NCBI RefSeq assembly: GCF_032362555.1
Contig: NC_083515.1
Location: forward strand, 5,553,001 to 5,617,000
DNA from: Amyelois transitella
Lineage: Eukaryota; Arthropoda; Insecta; Lepidoptera; Pyralidae
Length of the DNA: 64,000 nt
Direction: 5' to 3'
The notes below the pieces were generated by a model. The model was not told the origin of the DNA, ran no database searches, and saw only the letters and a list, made by a program, of their open reading frames with translations. Position numbers and translations under genes: made by a program. Numbering within the stretch: the first letter of the stretch is position 1; every line of letters begins with the position of its first letter. Below are positions 20,848-36,200 of this stretch, one piece after another.

Positions 20848-23800
20848 ATGGCGAACATGTTAAAAGAAATGTAAGTCCATTTAAAATTTGTTTATGTGCT
20901 GCTATAAACTATTTGAAGTGAACTAAATTATAAAGCAAACCTAATGCAGGGCAACCACCTGAAGTCTCCCACTTGCATCTTGGATAGGAGGGCAGGCTCA
21001 TTCCATCTATATAATCACGTCTATATCCCTTGCAGGGTAGATAGAGCCAGCAACTTGAAAGACTGACAGGCCACGTTTAGCTGTAAGGCTTAATGATAGA
21101 ATTGAGATTCAAATAGTAACAGGTTGCTAGTCTATAAGAATAAGCCTATCCCTGAAAAGGAAAGAAAAGATCCGTGTATAATTATGATTCAGAAATGGTT
21201 AATCAGGTGAATACACAGATTGTCTCTCGCTCAACGTTTTGTTTATTCTCTTTGTCTTGAATTGGTTCTAGTTTAAATGTGCTGACACCCACACAGCCTA
21301 AGAAATTGTTGATGTAGAAGACCACATTTGATTTGTACTATATTTTAATTTTCCAAGTATAGACTTTGTACCTAATATAGTAAGCTAGCTTGGCCCGCCT
21401 ATGTCCTTAGATGGAGCCTTTTTTGATATCCACACTATATGTATATTTTATAGGGAAAATTATGTTATAGTTGTTAATTCAATGTTTTTTATTTTAGATA
21501 TGAAAAGTCAGGAGAATATACTGCCTTCTATACTGGCGGAGATATTCAGTGGTCACAAGATGGTGTCTGTTTACTTTGTCAATGTGATGATGTTATCAAA
21601 ATCATTGATATCAATACACTGTCAACAAATCTCATCATTGGAGACCCTGAAGAAGATGCAGAGAGTGACCAAATTTACACATTCCAAATGTCCCATGACA
21701 ATGAAGTTATTGTGTCTGCACATAAAAGTGGACTCATGAAACTGTGGGATCGAACAACAGGTAAACAAGTAAAGGTTTGGAGATCTGGCCACAAAGGGCC
21801 AGTAGCTAGACTAGCATTTGATTCAAGCAATGATTGCCTTGCATCAGGAGGATCTGATGGAAATATTAGACTGTGGGATTTGGCTCATCATACCTGTACC
21901 AGCAGTTTAAGAGGTGCTATGGGAGTTTTCACTGTCTTGATATATCACCCAAACCCGTCTAAGGAATTGATTTTTGGAGCAGCTGATGATACAAAAATAA
22001 GGTCTTGGAATTCAAAAAATGGGAAGGAAAGTGTAATATACTCTGGGCATTTTAGCAAAGTGACCTCTCTGCAGTTTACTGCAGATGGTGAACATATGGT
22101 AAGTTCAGGCAGGGATAGAGTTCTAATTCTTTGGAAATTAAGTGAAAGCAAAGCTCTGAGAGTGATACCTGTCTATGAGAGTATTGAATCAATTGTACTT
22201 TTACCACAGTCTTTTAAAATACCACATTTTTCAAAAAAAGTTGAAACTGATGGTATTTATGTTGCATGTGCAGGAGAAAAAGGGGTAGTTAAAGTTTGGA
22301 ATATGTATATGAGTCGTTTGATGTATGAACAAAATAATAGCTTGGTGTCTCCTGCAGCTGAAGAGGGTGGCCTTGCTGTAACACACTTATTGTACAATGA
22401 TGCTCGGAATATGCTATCAGTTGTCACAGTTGATCATAATATAATTGTACATGACCTGGAATCCTTTGGCTGTGTGAAGCAAATGATTGGTTTTACGGAT
22501 GAAATTTTAGATATAATATTTGTTGGTAAAGAGGAAACACATATTGTTGTTGCTACCAACAGTAGGGATTTAAAGTATTATGAGTTGGAAAGCATGAATT
22601 GCCAAATATTGAAAGGCCATACTGATATTGTTTTATCTATGGCTGGATTTCCTACTAAACCTGAAATGTTTGTATCTTCTGCTAAAGATAATTCTGTTAG
22701 AATTTGGATTCAAGATGCAAATAAAGTTATCACATGCATTGGTGTTGGAACAAGGCATACCGCATCAGTGGGTTCCGTACACACTTCTCAGACTTCTTGT
22801 AATTTTTTTACATCAGTGAGCCAAGATAATTGTTTAAAAGTTTGGACCATGCCAAAAGATTTTGATGATAATGAGCAACAAATAAAATCAAGCTATACTG
22901 AGTTGGCACACAATATGGATATCAATTGTGTTGCCATTTCACCAAATGACAAAATTATTGTTACGGGTTCTCAAGACAAGACCGCTAAGTTATGGACAGA
23001 AGATTTATCATTATTAGGTATTCTTAAAGGTCATAGAAGAGGAGTGTGGTGTGCTAAATTCTCCCCTGTTGATCAAGTTATTATGACCTCTTCTGCAGAC
23101 TGTTCTATTAAGTTATGGTCAGTTGTGGACTTGAGTTGCTTAAAAACATTTGAGGGTCATGAAAGTTCAGTTTTAAAAGTGGAGTTTCTTAGTAGAGGCC
23201 AACAAATTATTTCAAGTGGTGCTGATGGACTATTAAAATTATGGAATATTAAGTCTTCTGATTGCAAAATGTCATTAGATAATCATGATGGAAAAATCTG
23301 GTCTTTAGCTGTTAAAAAAGATGAATCAGTGCTTATAACAGGAGGGTCTGATTCAAAGTTAGTAATATTGAAAGATGTGACTACAGAGCGAAGGGATCAG
23401 CTGGCTAAGGAAAGAGAACAGCAGATCTTGCAAGAACAAGAGTTAAATAATTTATTACATGATAGAAAAATGGTAAAAGCCCTGAAACTAGCGTTGCGAA
23501 TGGATAGGCCCCTACATGTTTTGAAAATTGTCAATGAAGTCCTGAAAACAGGAACTGATAAACTATATGAAACTCTTAAAGAAATTAATAACACCCAAAA
23601 AGAAACATTACTGAAGTTTGCTGCAGAATGGAACACAAATAATAAAAACTGTCATGCTGCACAAATCGTTTTTAATATCTTAGCGCCAGAAATAATATCC
23701 GGAAACTTGAAATTACCAGCTTTAGCCAGTTTTATTGAAGGTGCATTACCTTACAGTGAAAGACATTTTGAAAGATTAACTAATTTGTTGCAGGATTTAA

Positions 23801-23853
23801 ATTTTATTACTTACACTGTAAACTGTATGCAACCTCACTCTATTAAGAACTAA
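20848..23853 (+). CDS. Tbl3: WD40 protein TBL3 / UTP13, SSU processome
   Basis: Component of the UTP-B complex, which binds the 5' ETS of pre-rRNA for 18S maturation in the nucleolus. Exon 1 is 20848-20870 (MANMLKE + 2 nt), intron GTAAGT...TTTTAG, exon 2 is 21498-23853; 792 aa, close to the size of animal TBL3. Many WD repeats are visible through GH...W-D/K signatures: SGHKGPVARLAFD...GGSDGNIRLWD, SGHFSKVTSLQF, KGHTDIVLSMAGF, ELAHNMDINCVAIS...TGSQDKTAKLW, KGHRRGVWCAKFS, EGHESSVLKVEF, consistent with two tandem propellers. The C-terminal Utp13 domain follows from about residue 650 (LLHDRKMVKALKLALRMDRP...). Exon 2 carries nearly the whole protein without introns. A minor intronic repeat (family A) lies in the only intron. 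Confidence 0.93.
21008..21165 (-). mobile_element. family A repeat fragment
   Basis: In reverse: 'ataagcctatccc'-adjacent body, 'gactagcaacctgttac', 'gctggctctatctaccctgc', 'aagggatatagacgtgatta'. In the Tbl3 intron. Confidence 0.75.
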
Positions 23854-24206
23854 TAAAATTTTAAGATGATGATGATGTTTTTCTTTTCGTTATCCATAAA
23901 TATTTGTCACCAAAACTAAGACGATACTAATTAGTAAAAAAATATTGACTTCTAAGGCATAACGCGAAGTTGTGACGCACGATTTATATGTATGTGTATC
24001 ATAAGATAAACTTGCGAAATGTTAATTTACTTGATCTATATGTAAAAGCTCAAATGATAGAGTTAGTGGCGCCCGCGCAGGTTTTGTCAACGTGTTGGGA
24101 GTCTTCACGGTTCGCATGCAGTGTTAGAGACTCGACCGTGTGCAGCGGACCGTTCGTCGTTGTCGCGAATTGTTTAGTGTCGCGCTCTAATGTCTCATTG
24201 ATCAGC
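23854..24206. promoter_or_regulatory. Tbl3 3'UTR and channel 5' flank
   Basis: The Tbl3 stop is followed at once by AATAAA (23851-23857 overlaps the stop). The next 300 bp become GC-richer toward 24207, with CpG-rich stretches (gcgcccgcgcaggt, gtcgcgaattg) consistent with a 5'UTR/promoter of the channel gene. A short upstream ATG (24190, MSH-stop) precedes the presumed start. Confidence 0.45.
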
Positions 24207-27200
24207 ATGACTTTAAGAACAATATTATTCAGTTCGTGTCTTCTTTTATTAACCTCTAACTATACCAATGGACAAAAGTAAGTTTTTTTTAATAATTATC
24301 TGTTTCATGATGCTATTGACAAATTAATTCAATATTTAAATTATTTAAGGATCGTTGTGCATACTTATTTAGCGACATTCACTTAACCGTTCCTTCTTCA
24401 AACTTCAAACCTCTTGTTAACTTTTTCCGCCCTGCCGCGCGTCATCTATCATGTTTCGAAAACCACCAGTTGCCTGTACCGCTTTCTTTGACTTCGTAAA
24501 ATTTTTTATAGGAATTTATATTTATCAAAAGGCCCGAAAATTGCTGGTAAAATTTTTGTGTGGTTCTGATAGATTGATTTTTGGAGATTATGCTTGAGAT
24601 AGGTACCTAATCATTATTTTTGAAATTACCTGAAGTACCTACACTAAGTACTTAAGTGAAGTCATAAATTGCAAACTTAGTTTTATTAGGTATTATGTAT
24701 TTATATAGGCTGTTAAGAGATATATACGTAGTAAACATAGCTCCATATCAATAAGAAAACAATAGGCCGTAATAATCGTACTTACGGGTAGCGTATGGGG
24801 CGCATTGCCATCAATTCGCGACGTACTTACCTACCTAATTACTAACTCCAATAGTGCCAAATTGTCAGTAAGTATAGCTGACTACCGGTCGGGCCATCTG
24901 AATAATATTTAAATTTCCGGGATTTTTAAAGAACCCTATAGATAGTTACTATAGTTTACTATCGAATAGTGACTGATATATGGACGTACCTACAGACAGA
25001 TTCAAACTCAAAATTATTTATTGTAGACATGTGGATGAAAATATATAATGTATTTCTGTAAGTATATTTTTATATTGTTGCTATAAACACAGTGACTTGC
25101 CGCTTTTTACTGAATTATCTAGTTCCTTTATTGTACACTCTTTTTTAGGGTTTCGTTGAATAAAATTCGCTCAAACATGTAGTATCTAATTTTTTCATGG
25201 GATCGTTTAATATTTTTATCCTATATAGGAGGAAAAAATTATTTGTACTGTCATCAGTACACTAAATTGACTTACATAGACTACACATACACTAGACCTC
25301 ACGAGAAACATAGGCACATGCCAAAATTTAAAGTCTGCATTGATCAGTCATTCATTATTAACAAGTTTCCTCCCTTTACATCCTGGATATGTTATTCAGA
25401 CAAATTTATGTTTCGATTTTGGTTCTTGTTCTGGGTCTTAGGTATACCTAAGCGTCATATACCTTATTTGTATGTAACTGTCCTATGTTTCATACGGAAC
25501 AATTTGTAATAAATTACAAAAGGCTTTACTCCTCAGAAGAGTTTATTTACCTTATACCTAAATAATATTTTCGTTTCGCCGATGCCGCATTCTTAGCCGA
25601 TGTTTTTTTTATGAAATCATAATCGAACCGAAGCGATTGATAGGTTTTCGGGGTAGACAGCCGAGGCAGATATTAAAAGCCATATTTACCTAAATGGAAA
25701 TCAGATTTAGAAATATTGACAGTTTTGAGTAATTTCTTCTTCCTCCTGGCTTTAGTGCCAGTTGCATCCTCACCAGTCTGGAGAAGAGCCCAGGGTATGC
25801 CTTTGACCTTGGATCCTGGATTGGGTGAGTCAGGTTCTTACACGGAGCGACTCCCGTCTGACCTCTGCAACCTTTGCAGGGGAACCTAACCCGTATTGGA
25901 TCGATCTTGGTTATACATCCAGTTGCCTGAATGTGCAGGTTTCGTTACGATATTTTCCCGCACCGTAAAAGCGTCGGTTAGTATTCAAACTAATGAACAT
26001 AACTTAGTCATTGGTACATGGCCAGGGTGGGATTCGAACCTGTGCCTTTTTGCGCTACACGCATTTTAACCGGGCACCTTACCGATCCGACGCTCGTCCG
26101 ACGGGTACATAGACTATAGACATGAAATGTTATTATGTCACAAACCATCAGTAACGATTAAGACGTCACATTTTACCACACCATCTTCATGTATAAGATT
26201 TCCTACTCATATCTAAAAAATACACAAGGAATAAGTATGTACTTCAAAATTTCGTTTCCCATTGTAGGTATTTAGAAATAAGGCACCAAAAATGAATAAA
26301 AAAAATTATACATACACATAATCACGTATATATCCCTTGCGGGGTAGACAGAGCCAACAGTTTTGAAAAGACTGAAAGGGCACGTTCAGCTGTTAGAATT
26401 GAGATTCAAACAGTGACAGGTTGTCAGCACATCACCTTAAAGAAGAATCCCAAGTTTATAAGCCTTAGTCGCTTTTTACGACACCCATAGCAAAGATAAA
26501 GAGTAGTCCTATTCTTTTGTTATTGGTGCTGGGAATCACACTGGAAATCATAAAAAATATGTTTGCAAAAAATGAGAGAAATAAGAATGAAAATAATATA
26601 GACACGCTTCGCTGCACCCGAGGCTTTACTCCTATCGGATCCTCCTATTTAGGGATAAAATAAATTCTGGAATTATGCATGTATAATTCCAAATTATATT
26701 CTAACCTACTACAAAGTACTCAATTTCATAAAAAATACTGTTTAATACATATTTGCGTGGAAGAGTAACAAGTATCATACATATTTTTACACAAACTTTT
26801 GCATTTATAATATTAGTAGAGAGCGCACGCAGCTCCACCCGCATAAAATGACACGTTATCTCCCGTTCTCGCGAGAGTTTCCAAAATCCTTCCTTAACAG
26901 ATGCTTTCATATACATCAGCAACTATCTGCTTGACAAATTTCAGCGTGATCGGCTCTGTAGATTGGGCTGTACGATATAGATATAGATCACTCAGTCAAT
27001 CAGTCATCTTTTCGTTTTACTTACAAATACTCAAAGACTAGATACGAGAAGAGGACAGTAGAATACATCCTATCAATCTATCAATTGTGACATTAGGTAT
27101 ACTACGGAGAGGTCCTTTGGGCATGCATACAAAATTAAATAACATTTAATAGGTAGGTAGTTACGTACATATAATAGATACTTAGTCTTTATATCATTCA

Positions 27201-30200
27201 GATAAAACTTAGAAGTGTCTGATTAGTGTCCAAACCAAACTCAAGTTAGTCGATTGAATCTGGTTAACAGTGATTCATAGGCATATAGTGCTCTTATGGT
27301 TTGTTGCTGCACCGATTCAAGTGGTCAAGCATGTTCAAGTATGGAAAGCAGTTTAAACAAGTTGTATTATTATTGTTTAAATAATATTTACAGGAAACAA
27401 TAAAGTCAATTCGGTACCAATCAATTCTATTATTTATAAAAAAAGCTTATTTTGAGAGTAGGTAAGTATATTATAGGTATTTATCCCGATATGCACAGTT
27501 AAATAAAGAGCGTTTTTCGCGTGCACAATGTAATGCTCAACGCAGTTGTCAATACTCAATCATATATTGCATTCCATAAGTTTGTATGGTGACAAAAAAA
27601 AATAAAAATACAGCCCAGATATGGGCCCTGTCCCACAACAATTACGCAGAATAGAGGAGGTCGCACGGAAAATATTATAAACATGTGAAATGTTTAAATT
27701 CTTTAAATCATAATTGCACATGTTCAGGTAGTCGTGTAATGAAATCTAGTGAACTAAATACTATGGCCCGCAACTTCCCACGCGCATATTTCGTTGTTTA
27801 TTTTACAACGATTTCCCTAAATTCTCCTATACGATCTCCTATATGGTTTAACACCATAAAATTAGAAGAAAAAGAACCTAAATTTAAAATTATTCAGAAT
27901 TCTATGTTTGAAACACTACAGAAATTACGCAGATTTGAAAAGTTTTCATGCTGAATAACGTCAGCAACTACTTAATAGCTTATAATGTAGATAATTTATG
28001 GGCGTCTTATACTCGTGACGTGATTGTTTTGGATTCATGAAAAGTTACTATTTCGGGCTTTCGTTCTTTTTAATACAGAAGTTACCAACGTTATTGTGAT
28101 GTGTCGTTCATTTTCAATTTACCTACTTGTGGTAGAGAAAAACTCCTTTTAAGTTGTGGTATTTCAACAAATAAAATAAACTTTTTAAAACTCCTATCAT
28201 TCGATATTCTATAATACTGATCCCGTCATCTAACCAATCCTTATTCTCTATAGTCAAACTTATAACATTTCCAATGTCGGCATTACGTGCGCAAAAAAGT
28301 ATATTGACAACTAAGGGTAGTTGACCAAAAACATCATAACTTAAAAAAAGTGTTCAGCATTCATCCATCTTTTTTATCTTTGATCTTTTATGGCAGTTGT
28401 AACCTTGAATTAACTATACATAATACTTGCTTATGGTGTCCATTGTAAATTTTTGAGGCTCTATCGTCTAAGATAACAGTTTTAATTGATGATATATGTA
28501 CATTATTCTGCCATAAATAAATTGTAAAGTTGCGGAGGTCACACGGGAGTCGCTTTGTGTAAAACTTTAAAATTACCCAATCCGAGGCGAATATGTCACC
28601 GAGACTAAGGCCAGGGAAAAGAAACAGATACCTATTTAACTGTGCAATTATTGTATGGCTTCTTTCCTGCTGTGGAAGCAGCGAAAAATTAACGTACTTA
28701 GTAAGTTACTAAGAAGTATGTTTTGACCAGAAATCTCTAAAAGACGACGTAGAGGAAGAAGACGATGTAGGAGTAAACGACATGTATTGCCGGCAAAATT
28801 CTTTTTTTGAGCACGAGGCAGTAGCGAGTGACCGTAGCGAATATTTACTATTTGTCAGAATTACACAGATCATTAACAACAGATAATCCTTTAAGATCAA
28901 TCACATAGCGTCATCACTAAATCGTTTAACAGTTTTTGGTTAAAAAGTGTATGTGTACATTCTTTTATATAAATTCGATCTTAACTTTTAAGGTTTGGCA
29001 CATACATATATAAATACATAAAATCACTCTTTTTTCCCGGAGGGGTAGGCAGAGACTACAACTTTCCACTTGCTACGATTCCTGCAAACTTCTTTCGCTT
29101 CATCCACATTCATAACTCTCTTCATGCAAGCTCGGCGGTTTCGGGTACTCTTGACCTGGCGTTTAGGTATGGCACGTTGGTAGGTAATCTAAATTTGAAC
29201 CGATTTTTTTTAATTTTTTAATTTTCAACAGTCTTTTGATTGAAGATATAGGTAGGTTTACAATTAGAATAAGTACAATGATTTTAATTGTATCTTAAAT
29301 TGGAACCTGACTTGAAATAATTGTATAGGTATAATGAAATGACCAAGATAATTACGGAGGTAATCTAATACTTTTTATCATGTCAATGATGATCTGAATA
29401 ATAATCCGCCTCAGGCCATCCCACGTGCCCAATTTATGAATGACCGTGGTAGACATAAGTATATATGTGTTAACATGGGTCCCGAAACACGGAGTGATTG
29501 GCGTGAAAAACAAAACAACTCATGACCTCCTTCTTCAATAGACAACAATGTATGATACATATAATAAAATAGTAAAAATATTTTGTCTGTACATTTAGTA
29601 TTTTTGACTGAAATGGATAAAGAGACACTTAGAATGAATAATAGAAAGCAAAAATATTTTTTTTTAATTTCTTGTCTGTCTGTCTGTATGTATGATCTCA
29701 ATTATCTCCGAAAGTACTGAACCGATTTACTTCAAAGTTTCACCAGTTGCTTTGTTTTAACTCAGAAAAACATTTAAAGTTTGTTTCATCAAAATCGGTT
29801 CACTAAAAAAAGTTATCGACATTTGAATGAAATCAAGGCATGTAGTTTGCCTGCAAATAAGTTACGAAATTTAAAATTCAAAGTAATTTATCATTATACG
29901 ACAGCATTATTCCTATAGTATATAAATATAAGTGAGCAGCGACTAAGGGATAGGCTTACGAACTTGGGATTTTTTTTAGGCGATGGGCGAACAACCTATC
30001 ACTATTTGATTCTCAATTCTATCATTAAGCCAAATAGCTGAACGTGGCCATTCAGTCTTTTCAAGCCTGTTGGCTCTGTCTACCCCGCAAGGGATATAGA
30101 CGTGACCATATGTCTACTTTAATTTCGACACCACCGCAACGGCCACGATGGTCCAGTGGTTAGCGCGTGAGACTGTGAAGTTGAGGTCCAAGTTCGAGTC

Positions 30201-33200
30201 CCAAGAAAAACAAGATAGGTTTTATTTTCTATTAAATTTAAAAAAACTGAAAATAAAAATACTACATATAATAAAATGGTAAAAATATTTTGTCTGTACA
30301 TTTAATATTTTTTGTCTGTCTGTCTGTATCTGACTGTATGATTAAGATTCAACTCGAACTTTACGCGGACGAAGTCGCGGGCAACAGCTAGTAATATAAT
30401 AAGGATGAAGCTTAAATATCCTTCCTCTCAGGTATACCTAGTTACGTTACTTAGACATAAGGGATTTATTATCTACATAAGTTCCACAGAAAACACCTAA
30501 ATGCTCAAGGGAGAAGAGTCAAGTGGGTCAAATATTGCGGTTGACCTTCTCTATTCATTCGATATCGAGGTGTTGAATAAATGCAAGTATTTGCATAAAA
30601 GCGACGTCAATTTTATTGTAATTATAATAAGTCACGAGTCCTTCCTTACTGTTGGACTGATAATAATGAATGATCTTTGTTGTCATTACAGCCGCGATTC
30701 AGTAAGTAGACTAAGGTTGCAAACATGATTACCTACTTGTAGGTACCTATAGCTGTACCCAGCAAAAAATCATAAGTACACATACTTTGTAAAAAGTTTA
30801 CTTTAGGTGATTAGTCGAATTCGTAGGCCACTCCAGCAAAATAACGCCTTTCACATTATAGCTAACATACTGCGCATGAGCCGTGAACGTCTCGATATTA
30901 TAGTCCCATAAGTAAGTGGGACCTACTCGTAAGAGATTTTTCTAAATCCTCCCATGGAGCTTGGAAAAGCTCGCCCGTTATAGGTACCGATCTACGAGTA
31001 TACATACGCGCGCACTTCTGTTCAAAGGGCGGATTCTTAATAAGTATGTACTGTGAATTTACCTTTGTCTTTAGCAGAAATTTCTTTCAAACACTATTTG
31101 CTACAATATAGCTGCAAACAAATTTCCGATTAAACCTATGTAGGTAAGTACTAGGTACTACAAAGTCCAAAAGTCTAACGGAGATAGGATAATATTGCAA
31201 GATGTTATTACAAAGTCATCCCATATTATTTACTCTTGTCAGGGAGAATTACGTAGGTACTATCTGATTACCTTATCTCGGTATTATACAGCTAGGTATG
31301 TATATGGGAATGTAAGAAAAATATTTAAAATAGATACTAGCGGCATTTTCACACTCTTATCCTATCGGATTATCTCCCAAGAGCAGATTATCTGTCGTGA
31401 AGCAAACTAAGCTCTTAATTGCCTTGATTATCACATGGCGACTCGTCGCGACAAAATTCGGTGAAAGAAAGGATTCTTAATAAACGCCCAAAATTCAATA
31501 ATCACGTCTACGCATTTATTCAATTCAAAATACCCAAGTTCCATCTGCTTTTTTTCTTGTTGGTGTACATAAAAACATTTTGTGTGGCAGTTGGTTTCTT
31601 CCTGCGCAGATTGTAAAAGTAAAAAAGGAAAAGGCTTATAAACTTGGAATTCTTCTTTTGGATGGGCTATGCAATCATCATCTTCGTTACAAGCATTGCA
31701 CCACGATAAATACCTAGTACCGAACTCATTCTTAGCGATCCACTTCATGGAATTCGGTATAGATCCATATATCAACTCGAGTTGGACGTACCAAAAACAT
31801 ATCGATATAGGTAAGTATGTTCTCGACTTTGACGACTCTATGATTCGGTATAGGCATAAGATACTTAAGATAGAAAGTTCTTTGTAGAACTAGTGAGACC
31901 TAAAAGCAAATAGCATGAAGTAGATAGTTACCATTCATTGACACCTTGAACAGTGAAAAACATTGTAAAAGGTCAATTGATTGCTTCCTCGGTCTGTCGC
32001 TCAGTGCTCGCCCTACAGAAACAGAAGGCAATTAACTAAATATGATTATAAGATTTGTCATCATTCTCCTGCCAGGACTTCTTGATGCCTTCACCCTCGG
32101 GGTCCTGACCTAACCTATAATGTTAGGTTACACACATTCAATTGCCTGAATGTAGAGGTTCCCTCACCGTAAAATCGGTTAGTAGGTAATGTCCGTACAT
32201 TACTAACGTTGTCAGTAGTTGAATTTCTCTGAATTTATGTCAGGTCGAGGCAGAAAAATGTAACTACCTTATAGTTGGTGTTGGTTATATAAACCCATTG
32301 AAAGGTGGTCTGATTTTTCTGCCCCCGACCGGACTTGAATACAGAGAAGTTTAACTACCGACAAGCGATTAACGATATCTAAGTATTTGGAAATGTCTTT
32401 TACCTAATTGAAATTAAAAATGTATTTAGACAGGTAGGTATTGTTTTGTTTTACCAAAGGACAACAACTTGTAAAGTTATTCAAAGAAGTGCATGTCTTC
32501 CGCTAAGAAGAAGCACGTCTATCGACAGTTTCAAAGATAAACGAAAGTACATAAATTCAAACTTCACGAACCAGCGATTAAAAACCTGTGTTTTCAGAAG
32601 ACTTTGTTTTGGCGGCTAACATTACTGTCTGATTTAAAAAATACCAACTAGGTAAGGTACCTTTGTAGGTAGTCATTACTAAATATTGTGTCCAATCATT
32701 AATTCTTATTTACAAGGAGAAGGCTAGTATAGTAGATTGATCATAGGACTCCGTCTTATATATTATTAACTATTAAAGTAATGGCATATCAAATTCGATC
32801 TTTGCCAATATAAATTTCAGAACGACCTTTTATCTCAATCCCCTCCAAATGCCTATGCTTCATAGAAAGAACAGTAACAACGTATTAGACTCGTTAATCA
32901 AAGAATATTGGAGGATTTCTTAACATGTAAAATAAGTTAGGTGAACCAATTTTATCAGAATTTCGAGGTCTTACGTTAAAGTAAATAAAAAATGGATACA
33001 TTTAAAACAAACACACGAGAAAGCTTTCATTCATTTTACGTCTGTATAAAACTCCACAGTTATTTCTCATCGTGTTATGTGTCTAGAGGAAACTGACATG
33101 CACTGAATTTTAAATAGGCAGATACTCGTATTAAATTCCAAACAATGTGTGGAAATTTGTCCAAACTCAAGGAATCGCACAAAACACCTTAACCCCTGAA

Positions 33201-36200
33201 AGCCTAGAACGTGATCTTGAAATTTAGTAGGTCAGCGCAGTTATTATGTTCTTACCTACCTACAATTCTAATTCTATTAGTGAACGAACACGCATAACTA
33301 TTACACCATTATTAAAATCAATGCCTTAGCTAAGGTATAGAACACTATAATGGGGAGGGCCTTTTATTGTAAGCATACATTAACCTTTCATGCGTAAGTG
33401 CTGAGATATAAATAGGCTTATATTACTTTCCAGATAATAATTATACCCTACATACGCCCTACGTTAATATAAACTTCAGTTTATTAAATTCACAATTTTA
33501 TAATCTTATGATCCCAATTGATTTTAAATTGCCTGCCATCTGTTCTACTTGTATTATGTTCTAAGTCATATATCTGAGTCACACAGGGTAAATAAATGTA
33601 CATCTGCGCTGCCGTGTTATATAAATCTAAGGCAATTTACCTAATTCTTAAATCTGGTTAGCGTGACGATTGGCAAATCGTTTGGCTGTAATGACGACCT
33701 GCCTAGTCACATGACCGCGCGAACGAAGCATGCACCTTCGCAGAAGTTCAAGGGAACTTACTGACACTGATTACGAATCGAAAACATCAATACAATTTTA
33801 TAAGTCCATTTTCATTCAATGGTTATGATAATTAAAGAATATGTCAATTCCTTCGGACACGGCGACATCTTAATACGTACTTTTTAAGTATTTTAATGGT
33901 TTTTGTACTTCTAGATTGCATTTTGAATAATTTGGAAACCGATTTGAATTGCCAATCATGAAGTAATTGGGAACCCTTCTTTGGCGCTTGTCTCTAAAAA
34001 ATTTCCCAAATTTACTTCTAATTTCAAATGCCGACCAATAGAAGGTCCTCAAAAAGTGTTTTGAGTTTAGTTTAACAGTAAATTATTCGTATGTAGGTAT
34101 TGCGACAACCTCTATCGCATGCATTGTGTTTGGATTTTATTTATAAGTATCTACTTAGGTAAGGAATCCTTACTACGTAAAACCGAATACATCAAATTGA
34201 TATGCGAAAGGTAGCTTACTACACGATCCTTTTTCCAAATAGTATTTCGTCTTTTAACCTTGCGAATAAGGTAAATAAATGAACAATGATACCTTAGTTT
34301 TAATTATTGAATAATTGTCTACTAAACAGCGAACTATAAGGTTTGTGCAAAAGATAACATTTTCCTGGTGTTTATCCATCTAAGTACGTAATATATGGGT
34401 AAGTGAACTAGGAATAAAATACGGGAAAGGTAAAGAATCTTACCTTGGGGTAGTCCACAGCACACGTGGATATTTTACCGAATTTATCCGCCTTACATTT
34501 CCATTATTATTTGGAACTGTGCAATACACAAAATCATCGGAACAATGCACAGATTTCCCTGGTATGTAGAAACAGTGAAATGTGGCTATTCCTTCGCTTA
34601 AAAAAGAGTCCCAGGAGTAGGTATAAAATTCCTAAATTGACTTTTAAAATCTGCGTGGGAGGAGAAGCAGCTATAGTACAGTATTATGTTTTAATCGTTA
34701 CCAGACCAGCATATAAACAAGGAGCAACTATTAAATACGAGTAGGTACTATAGTCTAATTATAGTTTTATATTCACAAACAATTTTTTAAAGTACCTAAT
34801 AATAGCTAGGTATCTATGAAAGCTAAAAATGGTGGCATCTCTTTCCCATGGATAACATAAAAACCAACTAAGGAATAGGGATCTTGGGATTCTTCTTTCA
34901 GGCGATGGGCTAACAATCTGTCACTATTAGAATCTCAATTCCACTGAAAGTGACCTTTCAGTCTTTGCGAGACTGTCGGCTCTGTCTACCCCATAAGGAA
35001 TAAAAACGTGATTATATGTATGTATGTATTAAGTTAATAAATAAATCCTCAAGCGACCTCGTGGAAAATTATCCTTTAAACGATTTCTTAACATTGCCTA
35101 CATCACCTTACTGATGAAGATTGTCTTTTTTATATGTACTCAATACCTATATAGTACTGTTAATTAAGTGATCCAGTATGCCTAAGTAAAAGAATTAACT
35201 TGTTTTTTAAGGACATATTGTGATTACAGATGTCGTTTCTTATTATCTGGTGTTTCTTAATTAATCTGTCGTGATCTGGCTCGGCTGCTTTGACGCCCAT
35301 GTGTACTTGGCTTATTACGCACAATTAGCGCGGAGATATGAAATGTGAGGATTACCTAACCTAATCTAATTATGCAAATCTTGTGACGTAGTAAATCATT
35401 AAATCAATTTAATTTTTTTAAGGTGTTAAGGTATTAGATACATAATAAAAGAAAAGACCTAGCAGTGCCTGCTGAGACGAGTCGAACGTTATATATTTCT
35501 AAATATCTTGCGTTCTATCATTAAAGTTTATATTATTATTTGGATTTGGATTGATTGAAAAGGACGCGACTTCATACATCTTTCCAATTGTCACGATCTT
35601 TGCTTGCTTCTTTTGCTTCATCAAAAATATCACTTTTTTTAAGCAATCTCGTTGGGTTAACTACTTATTACATCTTGGCCTTCCCCCTCCAACGTTCCCA
35701 TTTACATCCACTACGTAGGTATATTTAGAATGTAAAAGAATACAGTTTTTTTAAAATTTTGTCGAATGAAGGTATTTGGTCATGCCAATAATTATAAACC
35801 AAGCATACGCTAAGTATTAGTTTTGCAGGTGTTAATTATTCTATTAGAGGCGGTAATGTTGGCATCGTTTGTAAAATTACTTACCATTTGTATTATGCAT
35901 ATTTTCTTGCAGACAAGTAAGATAAATTACTATTCAACGTTATCATCATACTCCTGGAGTTAGTCCTGGTTGCGCACTCAACTCTCTTGAGTGGATCCTA
36001 TGAAAAAATAAAAATAATTAAGATAAGAGTCCTTGTAGTACATGGCCGCGGTAGAATTTGAAATTGTGCCACTCTTTGTATCACGCTATTTTTATTGGAT
36101 TACCTTCGACGACCACCAACGCTCTAAATTACTTAAATGTATTCGCCCGTAGCCACGGCTTCGCCCGTAGAATATACATAGCTTACGACCCCCGCTTATA

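Noticed and set aside
28709-28900. Ser/Thr-rich minus frame
   Set aside because: Low complexity, no splice context, no domain.
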